Positions 26,524 through 35,324 of a DNA stretch of 64,000 bases are shown one piece after another; positions within the stretch are counted from its first letter, which is position 1; the number at the start of each line of letters is the position of its first letter. The position numbers and the translations under genes are program-made. Source of the DNA: Bremerella sp. JC817 (lineage in GTDB: Bacteria > Planctomycetota > Planctomycetia > Pirellulales > Pirellulaceae); NCBI RefSeq assembly GCF_040718835.1, contig NZ_JBFEFG010000274.1, positions 248,001-312,000 on the forward strand, in the 5' to 3' direction. The notes beneath the pieces are model-generated. The model was not told the origin of the DNA. It saw only the letters and a program-made list of their open reading frames with translations, and did not search any database.

Positions 26524-26817
26524 GTGATCTCGAAATTCTCGCCAATTCGACTCGCTCCCACAGCTCGTCTGCTGCTGGTGATCGTTGCGCTGTCGCCTCT
26601 GGTGGGCTGTGCCGGCCTGGCGAGACCGAATTGGTCCAATCCAGGCACTGTCGAGCAACAGCGGCTCCGTGCTCTCCACAGCGATCCTTATCCCGATACC
26701 GATGCTGGCCCGGAAATGGTCGGCGTTCGGCCTCGAGACTTCAACAAGTCGCTGCCTGAAGCGGTCAAAAATCAGCCATACAGCTTCCTCGATCCCTACG
26801 GGAACCCCGCGTTTTAG
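26524..26817 (+). CDS. Small lipoprotein, planctomycete type
   Basis: A 97-residue protein. A hydrophobic signal ends in the lipobox LVGC (TARLLLVIVALSPLVGC). The mature part is short and Pro/Asn-rich (ARPNWSNPGTVEQQRLRALHSDPYPDTDAG, in part) and ends SFLDPYGNPAF. I chose the GTG at 26524 because GGAG lies seven bases upstream; another in-frame GTG at 26497 lacks a ribosome site. I recall similar short lipoproteins in planctomycetes, but no function is known. The upstream gap to the minus-strand DUF3302 gene is 301 bases and shows nothing else. Confidence 0.7.
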   Translation: MISKFSPIRLAPTARLLLVIVALSPLVGCAGLARPNWSNPGTVEQQRLRALHSDPYPDTDAGPEMVGVRPRDFNKSLPEAVKNQPYSFLDPYGNPAF

Positions 26818-26911
26818 GCAGGTTGGGGGCCGCTCCCCATGGGCGATTGCGGACTCGGGGCGTATCATAGAGCCATTCGCCTAAGTCCTTTTTTCGCAGT
26901 CAATTGGCCCT

Positions 26912-27889
26912 ATGCCTGGTTCATCGTCATCGTCTCCCCTCGTCCGTTTGCACAAAGTCCTGGCGGAAGCCGGTATCGGTTCGCGCCGGAAGTGCGAAGA
27001 GATCATCCAAGAGGGACGCGTCGAAGTCGACGGCGAGTTCGTCACCGAACTGGGCACCAGCGTCGATCCGAGCACCCAGAAGATCACCGTCGATGGCAAC
27101 CGGATCCGCACTCGCCGCAAGCAATACTTCGTGCTGAATAAGCCGGTCGGCGTGGTCAGCACCAACTTCGACCAGGAAGGGCGAACCCGCGTCGTCGATC
27201 TTCTGCCCCCCGACGAACGTTTGTTTACGATTGGTCGCCTTGATCGCCAGAGCGAAGGCTTGATCATCGTTACCAACGACGGCGAACTGGCCAACGTGCT
27301 GGCTCATCCACGCTATGGCGTGCCGAAGACCTATCACGTCGAAGTGGCCGGTGTTCCGTCGGTCGAAGAAATCAAGATGATGCGCAGCGGCGTCTACATC
27401 GCCGAGGGCATGGTTCGGGCCGAAGAATGCCGCTTGAAACGCAAGCTCAAGAAAAGCGCCATCCTGGAAGTGGTGCTGCGAGAAGGCAAGAACCGCGAAA
27501 TCCGCCGCATGATGGCCAAGGTTGGCCATAAGGTACTGCGTCTGAAACGGGTCGCCATCGGGCCTTTGAAGTTGGGCGAAGTTCCCGCCGGAGCTTTCCG
27601 CGAACTGACGCCGTCTGAAGTCAAATCGCTGCGAGCCAGCGCCTCGCCAGACGCGGCCTCTGCCAAGCCTCCGAAACGAAAATCAGCTACCCGCAGTTCA
27701 AGTAGCGGCGGCTCGTTCCAGGCCGGCGGCAAACGCGTGACCAAGAAGGGTGCCGTTGCCCGCGGCGGGAAAAAGAAAAAGAAGAAGGCCCCCACCAAGT
27801 CGGCTCAACCGACCGAATCGCGTCGTGGCCAGGGCCGAGCCGTCAAGCAAAAGAAAGCATCGCGCGACAAGCAGATGCGTCGGAAATAA
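26912..27889 (+). CDS. RsuA/RluB-family pseudouridine synthase with basic tail
   Basis: A 325-residue protein. It has an S4 RNA-binding domain (residues 10-57, VRLHKVLAEAGIGSRRKCEEII), a linker VLNKPVGVVSTN, and the catalytic motif GRLDRQSEGLIIVTNDGEL with the nucleophile Asp111. LREGKNREIRRMMAKVGHKVLRLKR is the C-terminal signature. The family isomerises uridine in rRNA; RluB (23S U2605) is the closest type by domain layout. The last 90 residues are a Ser/Lys/Arg-rich, probably disordered tail (GGKKKKKKAPTKS), likely an added RNA-binding extension. pyrK follows after 24 bases. Confidence 0.92.
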   Translation: MPGSSSSSPLVRLHKVLAEAGIGSRRKCEEIIQEGRVEVDGEFVTELGTSVDPSTQKITVDGNRIRTRRKQYFVLNKPVGVVSTNFDQEGRTRVVDLLPPDERLFTIGRLDRQSEGLIIVTNDGELANVLAHPRYGVPKTYHVEVAGVPSVEEIKMMRSGVYIAEGMVRAEECRLKRKLKKSAILEVVLREGKNREIRRMMAKVGHKVLRLKRVAIGPLKLGEVPAGAFRELTPSEVKSLRASASPDAASAKPPKRKSATRSSSSGGSFQAGGKRVTKKGAVARGGKKKKKKAPTKSAQPTESRRGQGRAVKQKKASRDKQMRRK

Positions 27890-27913
27890 GCCAGAGAGAA
27901 GGATTGGAAGCCG

Positions 27914-28765
27914 ATGTCCCAGTTCCAATTTCAAGCGACCTCGATCGTTGAAAACGTCCAGATGGCGGCCCGTATCTATCGGGTTCGCTTTGAAGCCCCT
28001 GAGATCGCAGCCAAGATCCAGCCAGGGCAGTTCGTCATGGTGCGTGTTGCCAACTGCTTCGATCCACTGCTCGGCCGGGCCTTCGCCATGTACGACGTGA
28101 TCGCCGGCGAAGACGGAACCCCTAAATACGTCGACGTCGTCTACCAGGTCCACGGCAAACTGACGACTCGCTTGAAGCAGATGGAACCTGGTCAACAACT
28201 GGAAGTCTGGGGTCCGCTTGGCAACGGCTTCACGATCCCTGAGACCGATCACTTGATTCTGGTTGCCGGCGGTATCGGCCAGACACCGTTCCTGGCGGTC
28301 GCCAAGCAAGTGCTGGGCAAGCAGTCGTACGGAGAAGGGGAGTTCACCCAGAAGCCTCCGCAAAAGGTTACCCTTTGCTACGGTGCTCGCTCGGCGGTTG
28401 ATTTGGCGGGGCTAGAAGACTTCGAGGCCACCGGCCTGGAACTGAAGATCTGCACCGATGACGGTTCGACCGGGCATCACGGCCTGGTAACCGACCTTCT
28501 CGATCAAGCGATTGCCGAGCGAATCGGCGCCCCGCAGGTTCTGTGCTGCGGACCCGAGAAGATGATGGAAGCGGTCAGCAAGCTCACCGCCGAACGCGAT
28601 GTGCCCTGCCAGGTTTCGCTGGAAACACCGATGGCTTGTGGCATCGGGATCTGCTTTACCTGTGTTGCCCCAGTGCTGCAGGAAGATGGCAGTTGGGACT
28701 ACAAACGAACGTGCGTCGAAGGACCAATCTTCGACGCATGTCAGATTGCTTGGGAGCACGCCTAG
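27914..28765 (+). CDS. pyrK: Dihydroorotate dehydrogenase electron transfer subunit PyrK
   Basis: A 283-residue flavoprotein of the PyrK family. An FAD-binding barrel (residues 5-105, with PGQFVMVRV and GRAFAMYDV) is followed by the NAD-binding part (LILVAGGIGQTPFL and VLCCGPEKMM). A C-terminal [2Fe-2S] cluster site has Cys242, Cys247, Cys250 and Cys267 (ACGIGICFTC...C). It passes electrons from dihydroorotate dehydrogenase PyrD-B to NAD in pyrimidine synthesis. No pyrD gene is adjacent, so the partner is elsewhere. It is co-directional with the pseudouridine synthase gene at 24 bases. Confidence 0.91.
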   Translation: MSQFQFQATSIVENVQMAARIYRVRFEAPEIAAKIQPGQFVMVRVANCFDPLLGRAFAMYDVIAGEDGTPKYVDVVYQVHGKLTTRLKQMEPGQQLEVWGPLGNGFTIPETDHLILVAGGIGQTPFLAVAKQVLGKQSYGEGEFTQKPPQKVTLCYGARSAVDLAGLEDFEATGLELKICTDDGSTGHHGLVTDLLDQAIAERIGAPQVLCCGPEKMMEAVSKLTAERDVPCQVSLETPMACGIGICFTCVAPVLQEDGSWDYKRTCVEGPIFDACQIAWEHA

Positions 28766-28784
28766 AAGCGTCCGCCAATGAGAA

Positions 28785-28812
28785 ACGTCCAACCAGAGTC
28801 AGGGCTGGACGT
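28785..28812 (+). terminator. Hairpin after pyrK (possible terminator)
   Basis: A 7-bp stem (ACGTCCA with TGGACGT) with a 14-base loop lies 19 bases after the pyrK stop. No T-run follows, so this is a weak candidate. Confidence 0.4.
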
Positions 28813-28860
28813 GCGTTAACTGGGGCGTCCATTGGGCACCCCAGCTTGTTTCTAGACGCA

Positions 28861-28894
28861 GTTATCTAACAACGGCCTGACGGCCGGAGATAAC
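28861..28894 (-). terminator. Nested hairpin directly after rpsT
   Basis: An outer 7-bp stem (GTTATCT with AGATAAC) encloses an inner 5-bp stem (CGGCC with GGCCG, 4-base loop). It abuts the rpsT stop on the minus strand and lies between the convergent rpsT and pyrK genes. There is no long U-tract, but the position suggests a 3'-end structure. Confidence 0.55.
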
Positions 28895-29173
28895 TTAGGC
28901 CGAAGCCTTCAGCTTGGCATTCTTGATGTGCTGCGACAGACGCGACTTCAAACGCGAAGTGGTCTTTGGGTGCAGAACACGCTTGGCACCAGCCTTGTCC
29001 AGCTTCTTCACCGTGGCGCGGAACAGTTCTTCAGCCTTTTCGAAGTCAGCAGCCGTAACGGCTTCTCGAACCTTACGGATCGAGGATCGAAGCGAGGACT
29101 TTACCGCACGGTTGTGAGTACGGCGAACCACATTTTGGCGAAGACGTTTTTGAGCGCTCTTGGTATTAGGCAT
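28895..29173 (-). CDS. rpsT: Ribosomal protein S20
   Basis: A 92-residue basic helical protein. The N-terminus PNTKSAQKRLRQNVVRRTHNRAVKSSLRSSIRKV and the later VKKLDKAGAKRVLHPKTTSRLKSRLSQHI are diagnostic of bS20, which binds 16S rRNA early in small-subunit assembly. Length and sequence are normal for the family. It is 72 bases downstream of the TPR-protein gene on the same strand and could be read from that promoter or its own. Confidence 0.97.
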   Translation of the reverse strand: MPNTKSAQKRLRQNVVRRTHNRAVKSSLRSSIRKVREAVTAADFEKAEELFRATVKKLDKAGAKRVLHPKTTSRLKSRLSQHIKNAKLKASA

Positions 29174-29245
29174 GATTGAACCGGGTAGACGGAAACGAAC
29201 AGTCCTTTGTCAGACTCTTACTGGAAGCTAATCATCATGCCGGAT

Positions 29246-30688
29246 TTACCGGAGTTTGTCTAGCCGTCGAGAGACATCTTTGTAATCCGCGTCCATTTTC
29301 TGCAGGCGTTTTAAATACGCGGTCGCCGAAGTCCACTCTTTTAGCCCCTGGGCGAGCACCCCGGCCCGATAAAGCAGAAGCTTCAATCGTTCGGAACTCA
29401 AGTTGTCAGCATAGTTTAGGGCTTCTTCATAGATCTCCATCGCGGTGACGTACTTCTTCCGGGCCTGCAAACACTCTCCCTTGCCCAGGTAGCAAATTGC
29501 TAAAAGTTTTTCATCCGCTTCGCAGACTTCATCAAATAATTTCTCCGCTTCCTCGAAGTTCCCGACCCGTTTGAGCCGTAAGGCCAGCTCGTATTTCAGG
29601 CTGACATCTCCCGGGTGACGCTCGGAGCGCTTGTTGTAGACGTCGAGTTCGAGCCGACTGAGGTCGTTCTTGGCGGTCTCGACAAGCTCCAGGACCTGCG
29701 GCGTGGCGTTCTCGGCGGCCTGCTGTTCGGCCATGCGGTACCGATGGCGAGCCTTGCGAATCGAGACATCCTCTCGCTTCTCGATCAATTCCATCGATTC
29801 GCCGAAGTGGGAGAAGGCTTCTTTGATCACCTTATCGGCCTCGAAGAACTTCCCTTCGTCGCACCAGAGGTCGATAAGCTTCATGTAATTTTCTTGCGAA
29901 TCGGGATCGGCCTCGATCTTCGCTTTCAGCTTCTGCTTCTCGTTGAGCTCGATCTTCATCGCCGGACGCTCTTGGATACCGTCCGATTCTTCGCCATTCT
30001 GAGCAGCCGGGCGACGGCGGATTTTCGCAGCGTCGGCAGGATCGATCCGGTTGGTCACCGTCGCGAGCCCTTGGGCCCGGCGCTCGCGGTCGATGGTTAA
30101 TTGCGAGATCATCTTGTTGGCTTCGTCGTCGCCACGCTTCTTTTCTTCGATGAAGTGCCAAAGCGAGATTGCCTGGTCAAATTGGCCAACACGCCCCAGA
30201 TAACGGGCACAGTGACGCATCACCTCCATATCGCCAGGCGAACCATCCATGGCGTTTTTCATGTAGCGGAGGCCCACTTCGTGGTATCGCATCGCCTCGC
30301 AGGCATCGACCATCCCCCGCAGCGTGACACTGTCGTAGGGATTCGACTTCAGCAGTTCGACCCCTTCGGCCAGGACTTCCTTCCACTTCTTCGCAGCCAG
30401 GGCCTTCTTAAAGCCGCTTTTGCTACCGAAGCCTGAGAACAGCGAGCCCTTCTTTTTGCCTTTGAACTTACGGTCGAGATTTTCCAACATCTTCTCGACG
30501 TAGAACAGGTTCGCTGGGTCACCTTTGCAGCACTCGGCCAACAAACTGTGGGCATAGTCGAAGTCGTACTTCGGCTTGCTCATCAACTGGTTTGCGTGAT
30601 CGAAAAGCTGCTGCAGACGCTTTCTTAGCGCTGGCGAGACTTCGTAGTCGGCTTCTTCCGAGATCGAAAAACTTCCACCGTCAGACAT
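29246..30688 (-). CDS. Tetratricopeptide-repeat protein
   Basis: A 480-residue soluble protein without signal peptide. It consists of helical TPR-like repeats, for example KKWKEVLAEGVELLKSNPYDSVTLRGMVDACEA, DSQENYMKLIDLWCDEGKFFEADKVIKEA, GNFEEAEKLFDEVCEADEKLLAICYLGKG and KKYVTAMEIYEEALNYA. A basic patch (FKGKKKGSLFSGFGSKSGFKK) precedes the first repeat. TPR proteins are scaffolds; no enzymatic motif is visible. I chose the ATG at 30688 over the TTG at 30748, because the extra residues look non-coding and no ribosome site supports the TTG. Confidence 0.83.
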   Translation of the reverse strand: MSDGGSFSISEEADYEVSPALRKRLQQLFDHANQLMSKPKYDFDYAHSLLAECCKGDPANLFYVEKMLENLDRKFKGKKKGSLFSGFGSKSGFKKALAAKKWKEVLAEGVELLKSNPYDSVTLRGMVDACEAMRYHEVGLRYMKNAMDGSPGDMEVMRHCARYLGRVGQFDQAISLWHFIEEKKRGDDEANKMISQLTIDRERRAQGLATVTNRIDPADAAKIRRRPAAQNGEESDGIQERPAMKIELNEKQKLKAKIEADPDSQENYMKLIDLWCDEGKFFEADKVIKEAFSHFGESMELIEKREDVSIRKARHRYRMAEQQAAENATPQVLELVETAKNDLSRLELDVYNKRSERHPGDVSLKYELALRLKRVGNFEEAEKLFDEVCEADEKLLAICYLGKGECLQARKKYVTAMEIYEEALNYADNLSSERLKLLLYRAGVLAQGLKEWTSATAYLKRLQKMDADYKDVSRRLDKLR

Positions 30689-30857
30689 AGGGCTGGCCAA
30701 ATCGTTCGGACATGCATGAGGAATTTTTATTGTGTCTGCCACGCACAATAATCCGTTAGTCCTATTGTATCAACCGCTTCCGTTAAGGCGCCAATTGGTT
30801 TTAAATTCATAGAAACGCATCGCCGACTGACGGCACACCTTCCTTTGAGGGACGATC

Positions 30858-32405
30858 GTGGCACCCACCCCAGAAGAATCGCCGACTCCGCGACCCGGAA
30901 CTGTTTACCTGGTCGGTAGTGGCCCTGGTGACCCTGGACTGATTACGCAGCGCGGCTATTTCTGCCTGCAGCGTGCCGACGTTGTGCTGTACGACTATCT
31001 ATCCAACCCGGAAATTCTGCGTTTTGCTAACCTGGTCGCGGATGAAATGCATTGCCTCGGCAGCCACGCCGAACGAAAGATCTGGACCCAAGATCGGATC
31101 AACGCCGAAATGATCCGCCATGCCCAAGCCGGCAAAACCGTTGTTCGCCTGAAGAGTGGCGACCCAACCGTTTTCGCCAGGGCCGGGGAAGAGATCGAAG
31201 CGCTCCGCGCCAACAACATCCCCTTTCAAGTCGTGCCTGGCATCACCACCGCATTGGCCGCGAGTGCCTATGCCGGCATTCCGTTGACCCACTCGGACTA
31301 TGCCTCGGCAGTCGCGTTTGTGACCGGTCACGAGAAGCCTGGTAAGGATGGCTCGGCGATCGACTTTGGTGCGCTCGCCAGCTTCCCAGGCACGCTGGTC
31401 TTTTACATGGGCGTCACAACCGCTCCGCAGTGGTCGGCCGCTTTAATCGAACATGGCAAGTCGCCTGATACTCCGTGCGCGATCGTTCGTCGCTGTAGCT
31501 GGCCTGATCAAGAAACGTTCCGCTGCACGCTGGGCGAGATCCCCAACTTGTTGCATTCCGGCTCGAAGATTCGTCCGCCGGTGATCACGGTTGTGGGCGA
31601 GGTCGCGGCCGATCGGGGCATGCCCAACTGGTTTGAAGAACGTCCGCTGTTTGGTCAATCGTTTCTGGTGACAAGGCCGTCGTCGCAAGCGATCGACTTG
31701 CACTATCCACTGGCGGAAGCTGGCGCGGAGGTATTGCTGCAACCAGCGATCGAAATCAACGATCCCCACGATACGCAGCCGCTCGACGAAGCGTTGCAGC
31801 AACTGAAATCGTTCGACTGGATTGTCTTCTCCAGCGTGAACGGGGTAGCCTATTTCCTACGCCGCTTGCGAGCGATCGGCCTCGACTATCGAGCCCTTGG
31901 GCACGTGAAATTCGGGGTAATTGGCACCGGAACGGAAGCAGCGCTGCGGTCGTTTGGATTTCGTGCCGACGTGGTTCCGGAAGAATTCCGAGCCGAGTCG
32001 CTGGTCGATGCCTTGGCCAACGAGGTCTCTGGAAAACGTGTTCTATTGCCACGAGCATCTCGTGGTCGCGATGTCTTGCCGGAAGGGCTTAAGTCGTACG
32101 GGGCGGACGTGACCGAGGTGGTCACCTATCAAAGCGACGACGTCGTAGAGCTTTCATCGGAGGTCCAGAAACGTTTCGCAACAAAGGGGATCGATTGGGT
32201 GATTGTCACCAGCAGCGCGATCGCCAATGCCACGGTGGCCTTGCTGGGAGAAGAGATGAAGAAGAGTAAGCTCGTGAGCATCAGCCCGATTACCTCGAAC
32301 ACGCTGCGCGAGCTCGGCTTCGAACCAGTTGTCGAAGCCAAGACTTACACCATGCAAGGAATCGTCGACGCGATCCTCGAACATGTCGCGTCGACCGCGG
32401 ACTAA
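30858..32405 (+). CDS. cobA-hemD: Fused uroporphyrinogen-III C-methyltransferase/uroporphyrinogen-III synthase
   Basis: A 515-residue two-domain protein. Residues about 15-255 are the SAM-dependent methyltransferase: VYLVGSGPGDPGLITQRG, VVLYDYL, VVRLKSGDPTVFARAGEE and VPGITTALAASAYAGIPLTH are all family signatures. Residues about 265-510 are a HemD domain (FLVTRPSSQAIDLHYPLAEAGAEVLLQPAIEI, DWIVFSSVNGVAYFLRRL, WVIVTSSAIANATVALL). The protein closes uroporphyrinogen III and methylates it to precorrin-2, the precursor of siroheme and cobalamin. The start is GTG with GAGGGA upstream. The siroheme enzyme CysI encoded in the same window is a natural client. Confidence 0.93.
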   Translation: MAPTPEESPTPRPGTVYLVGSGPGDPGLITQRGYFCLQRADVVLYDYLSNPEILRFANLVADEMHCLGSHAERKIWTQDRINAEMIRHAQAGKTVVRLKSGDPTVFARAGEEIEALRANNIPFQVVPGITTALAASAYAGIPLTHSDYASAVAFVTGHEKPGKDGSAIDFGALASFPGTLVFYMGVTTAPQWSAALIEHGKSPDTPCAIVRRCSWPDQETFRCTLGEIPNLLHSGSKIRPPVITVVGEVAADRGMPNWFEERPLFGQSFLVTRPSSQAIDLHYPLAEAGAEVLLQPAIEINDPHDTQPLDEALQQLKSFDWIVFSSVNGVAYFLRRLRAIGLDYRALGHVKFGVIGTGTEAALRSFGFRADVVPEEFRAESLVDALANEVSGKRVLLPRASRGRDVLPEGLKSYGADVTEVVTYQSDDVVELSSEVQKRFATKGIDWVIVTSSAIANATVALLGEEMKKSKLVSISPITSNTLRELGFEPVVEAKTYTMQGIVDAILEHVASTAD

Positions 32406-33460
32406 CGCTGGTAGATTGGCAAGTAGCCCAGATCCAACTGCATCATGATCAAGTTGCAAGCCGTGACGTAGATTGGCCCGATGCTGGTTTCGTCCCAGTA
32501 GCCTTCGTTGTTTTGCTCGACCGTGATGCGGTCGTACAAACGATTGCGGAACGTATCCCACAGGCTCACATCGTTGGAGCCTTCGCGGTAGACGACCTGC
32601 GAGTAGTACAGGTACGAGTAATGCCAGTGGCTGAAGCTCTGGGCCTGCGATTGGATCTGGTAGAGGTTCTTCTTGCAGTAGTCGAGCATCTTCTGCACGA
32701 CGTCTGACTTCGATTCGCCTGCGTTCTGAAGGCAACAGATCGAAGCCGCCGTGATTGCCGGACGCGAAGTCCCTCGGTTCTTCGAGCTGTACGAGATCCC
32801 GCCGTCCGGGTTCTGACAGTCGTAGATGTACTTCTTCGCGTTCTCGATCACTTCCGAAGGAACCGGGATGCCGGCATTGCGGCAGCCGCGAAGTCCTTGG
32901 ACCTGGGTGATCGTCGTGGAACCTTCGTCGAAGTCGTTTCCGTCCTTCGCACTAACGTAGCCCCATCCGCCCGATTTGGTCTGGGCCGAGACGCTGAACT
33001 TGACCGCGTTGGTCAGAATTTTAATGAGATCTTCACGTCGGTCCGAGTCTTCTTCTTCTCCCAGGATCTGCGAGAGGAAGAGCATCGAAAAGCCGTGACC
33101 GTAGGTGTAACGGTTGTCGGTGACCGGGTCGCCAATCAAACCATTGGGTCGGGCCTTCGAAACGAGGAACTCCACCGCTCGGCGGAGGTTCTCGGAGTAG
33201 GGGCCCTGCATGGTGGTCGAGCCAGAGGCACATAAAGCGGTGCCAGCCAGGGCGGTCATTGCGGTGGGATAGTTCGCCGCGGTCCAGTGACCTAAGCGAG
33301 ACTGGGTTCGTTGAACCCACGCCAGACCTTTCTCAACACAGGCTTCCCATGTGCGGCGTTGTGAATCGGAAGGAGGGGCACCCAACAACGGAGGCGTCAT
33401 GGCTGCGGCGGACAAGCCACCCAGCATTCCCAACATACTTCGACGATTCAGGTTCACCAT
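32402..33460 (-). CDS. Prenyltransferase/squalene-cyclase-repeat protein, probable Tat substrate
   Basis: A 352-residue protein starting NRRSMLGMLGGLSAAAM, a twin-arginine-type signal, with cleavage likely near LLGAPP. The mature part has alpha-toroid repeats like those of squalene-hopene cyclases and prenyltransferase beta subunits: GHWTAANYPTAMTALAGTAL, GGWGYVSAKDGNDFDEGSTTITQVQGL, NPDGGISYSSKN and NEGYWDETSIGPIYVTACNLIM. The cyclase DxDD acid motif is not visible, so a terpene-cyclase activity is doubtful. Such proteins are common in planctomycetes without known function. Its stop overlaps the convergent cobA-hemD stop. Confidence 0.84.
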   Translation of the reverse strand: MVNLNRRSMLGMLGGLSAAAMTPPLLGAPPSDSQRRTWEACVEKGLAWVQRTQSRLGHWTAANYPTAMTALAGTALCASGSTTMQGPYSENLRRAVEFLVSKARPNGLIGDPVTDNRYTYGHGFSMLFLSQILGEEEDSDRREDLIKILTNAVKFSVSAQTKSGGWGYVSAKDGNDFDEGSTTITQVQGLRGCRNAGIPVPSEVIENAKKYIYDCQNPDGGISYSSKNRGTSRPAITAASICCLQNAGESKSDVVQKMLDYCKKNLYQIQSQAQSFSHWHYSYLYYSQVVYREGSNDVSLWDTFRNRLYDRITVEQNNEGYWDETSIGPIYVTACNLIMMQLDLGYLPIYQR

Positions 33461-33613
33461 TCGCTAACTCCTTTGATTTGCTTAGGCTTCCTACTATTTT
33501 CACAGCCAAAACGAATCGCGTAAAGGAAAGTTTCATAATAGCGATGGGGAAGAGGCGGGAACTCGCACGATTTTTCGGAACAGATCCCGCAATTTGGGGA
33601 ACGTGTAGTGGGG

Positions 33614-33796
33614 CTACTTCTGTTCGCGGAACGTAGTGAACGCCAGGAAACCGAGAATTCCGGCGCACACGATGAACGAGATGTCCATCATCCAGCTGAC
33701 GCCACCAAAGGGAACACCGGCCAACAGATCGAGCGCAAATATCAAGAGTAGGAGAACGGCGACACCCATTCCCACAATCGTCAGCGCTTTCGGCAT
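33614..33796 (-). CDS. Very small two-helix membrane protein
   Basis: A 60-residue protein with two predicted membrane helices (ALTIVGMGVAVLLLLIFALDL and, after a short Gly-rich turn, a second segment to about residue 52) and a basic end FREQK. The ATG at 33796 has AGGAG six bases upstream, which is a good ribosome site and decides the start over the ATG at 33814. No family is recognised. The 286-base gap to the aminotransferase gene is AT-rich and holds no other visible gene. Confidence 0.7.
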   Translation of the reverse strand: MPKALTIVGMGVAVLLLLIFALDLLAGVPFGGVSWMMDISFIVCAGILGFLAFTTFREQK

Positions 33797-34082
33797 TGGC
33801 AACTCCTGGAGCAAATCAGCGATACGCTACGGTTTGAAAAGACAAATTTTGACCAATTTATCCAGTCCATCCAGTATACCTCCCAGAAAGGCAATGTCAC
33901 CTAGAGCGCCCAGTCGGCATAAAACAGGGTAGGTGATCGTCTTGCTTTCAGGTTCCAGATGGTGTCGGGCGATCGGAAAAGTCTTTAAATTGATACTGAA
34001 CCGCCCTGGTGAAAGATGGTCTAATTTAAGTCGTAACTATATTTCCTACAAGTCTTTTGGTCGATCATAAAAGAAGATTTTA

Positions 34083-35243
34083 ATGACGTTTTCCAATGAT
34101 TCCCGGTGGCAATCTTTTCGCGAAGCGATGCCTGTTACCCGGAAGTGGGCCTATTTCGATCACGCCGCAGTCGCTCCGCTGCCGGGTGTCACGGCCCAAG
34201 CAATTCAGTCTTGGTGCGACCAGGCAGCCCAAGAGGGGGATGTCGTTTGGCTCGACTGGGAACGTGCCATCGAGGCTACCCGCACCGCCGGAGCCCAACT
34301 GATCGGGGCCACGACCGACGAGATCGCGCTGGTTGCCAACACGACCCATGGCATCAACCTGGTGGCGGAAGGGCTCGACTGGAAGCCTGGCGACAACATG
34401 GTGGTGCTGGGGAACGAATTCCCCTCGAACCTTTACCCGTGGCTCCACCAGGAATCGAAGGGGGTCGAGATTCGCGTGATCCCGGTTGATGGGGTCGAGC
34501 CCGACTTCAATCGCATTGCCGAGGCCCTCGATAGCCGCACCCGTCTACTTTCGATGAGTTGGGTCAGCTACAAGACAGGTTGGCGGATCGATCCCAAGGC
34601 GGTGGCCCGAATGGCGCACGATGCTGGCGCGCTGTTCTTTCTGGACGCGATTCAAGGGATGGGTGTCTTTCCGCTGGATGTGCGTGATGCCGATATCGAC
34701 TTCCTGGCGGCTGACGGTCACAAGTGGATGCTTGGGCCGGAAGGTGCCGGGCTGTTCTATGTGAAGAAGGAACTGCTCGACGAACTGCATCCGGTCGGCA
34801 TCGGCTGGAACAGCGTCGCCGGTCGCACCAATTTCGATAAAACCGATCTCACGTTCCGCGAGAGTGCTGCCCGGTATGAAGGGGGTTCGCAGAACATGCC
34901 CGGCATGATTGGCCTCGGCGCGAGCCTGCAGTTTCTACTCGATCAGGGCGCCGGCCCGCAGCAATCGGCCGTGGGGGAGCGCGTTCTCGAGGTAACCGAC
35001 GCCATCTGCGAAGCACTGACCAAGGCAGGGGCCCATGTCATTTGCAGTCGGCAAGGGGACGAACGTTCCGGGATCGTTCCGTTTCAGGTCCCTGGCAAAC
35101 TTCCCCAAGCCCTGCGCGCCGCCGGCCAGAAGATCGGCGTGAATTTCAGCGTTCGTGGTGACTTCGCTCGGGTCAGTGCCCATGCTTACAACAATCAGGC
35201 AGATCTCGACCGTTTGCTAGAAACGCTGGACGCTGTCGATTAA
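34083..35243 (+). CDS. Class V aminotransferase, cysteine desulfurase-like
   Basis: A 386-residue PLP-dependent fold I enzyme. The N-terminus KWAYFDHAAVAPLPG, the cofactor region ANTTHGINLVAEGL, the Asp segment ALFFLDAIQGMGVFPLDV and the PLP lysine in FLAADGHKWMLGPEGAGLFYVK are typical of SufS/CsdA-like and related class V enzymes. The active-site Cys loop of cysteine desulfurases is not evident, so it may act on another substrate such as isopenicillin-epimerase-like or kynureninase-like targets. A membrane protein gene follows closely. Confidence 0.88.
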   Translation: MTFSNDSRWQSFREAMPVTRKWAYFDHAAVAPLPGVTAQAIQSWCDQAAQEGDVVWLDWERAIEATRTAGAQLIGATTDEIALVANTTHGINLVAEGLDWKPGDNMVVLGNEFPSNLYPWLHQESKGVEIRVIPVDGVEPDFNRIAEALDSRTRLLSMSWVSYKTGWRIDPKAVARMAHDAGALFFLDAIQGMGVFPLDVRDADIDFLAADGHKWMLGPEGAGLFYVKKELLDELHPVGIGWNSVAGRTNFDKTDLTFRESAARYEGGSQNMPGMIGLGASLQFLLDQGAGPQQSAVGERVLEVTDAICEALTKAGAHVICSRQGDERSGIVPFQVPGKLPQALRAAGQKIGVNFSVRGDFARVSAHAYNNQADLDRLLETLDAVD

Positions 35244-35324
35244 GCTTCAGGCAATCAAGTGTGCACGACTCGACGGGAAGCGTGCCTCAACAAACGAGCC
35301 CAACTGGACGAATTGGAATCGCAG

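Noticed and set aside
33814..34082. Possible tRNA or small RNA in the AT-rich gap before the aminotransferase gene
   Set aside because: No cloverleaf, CCA end or stable stem could be found by eye.
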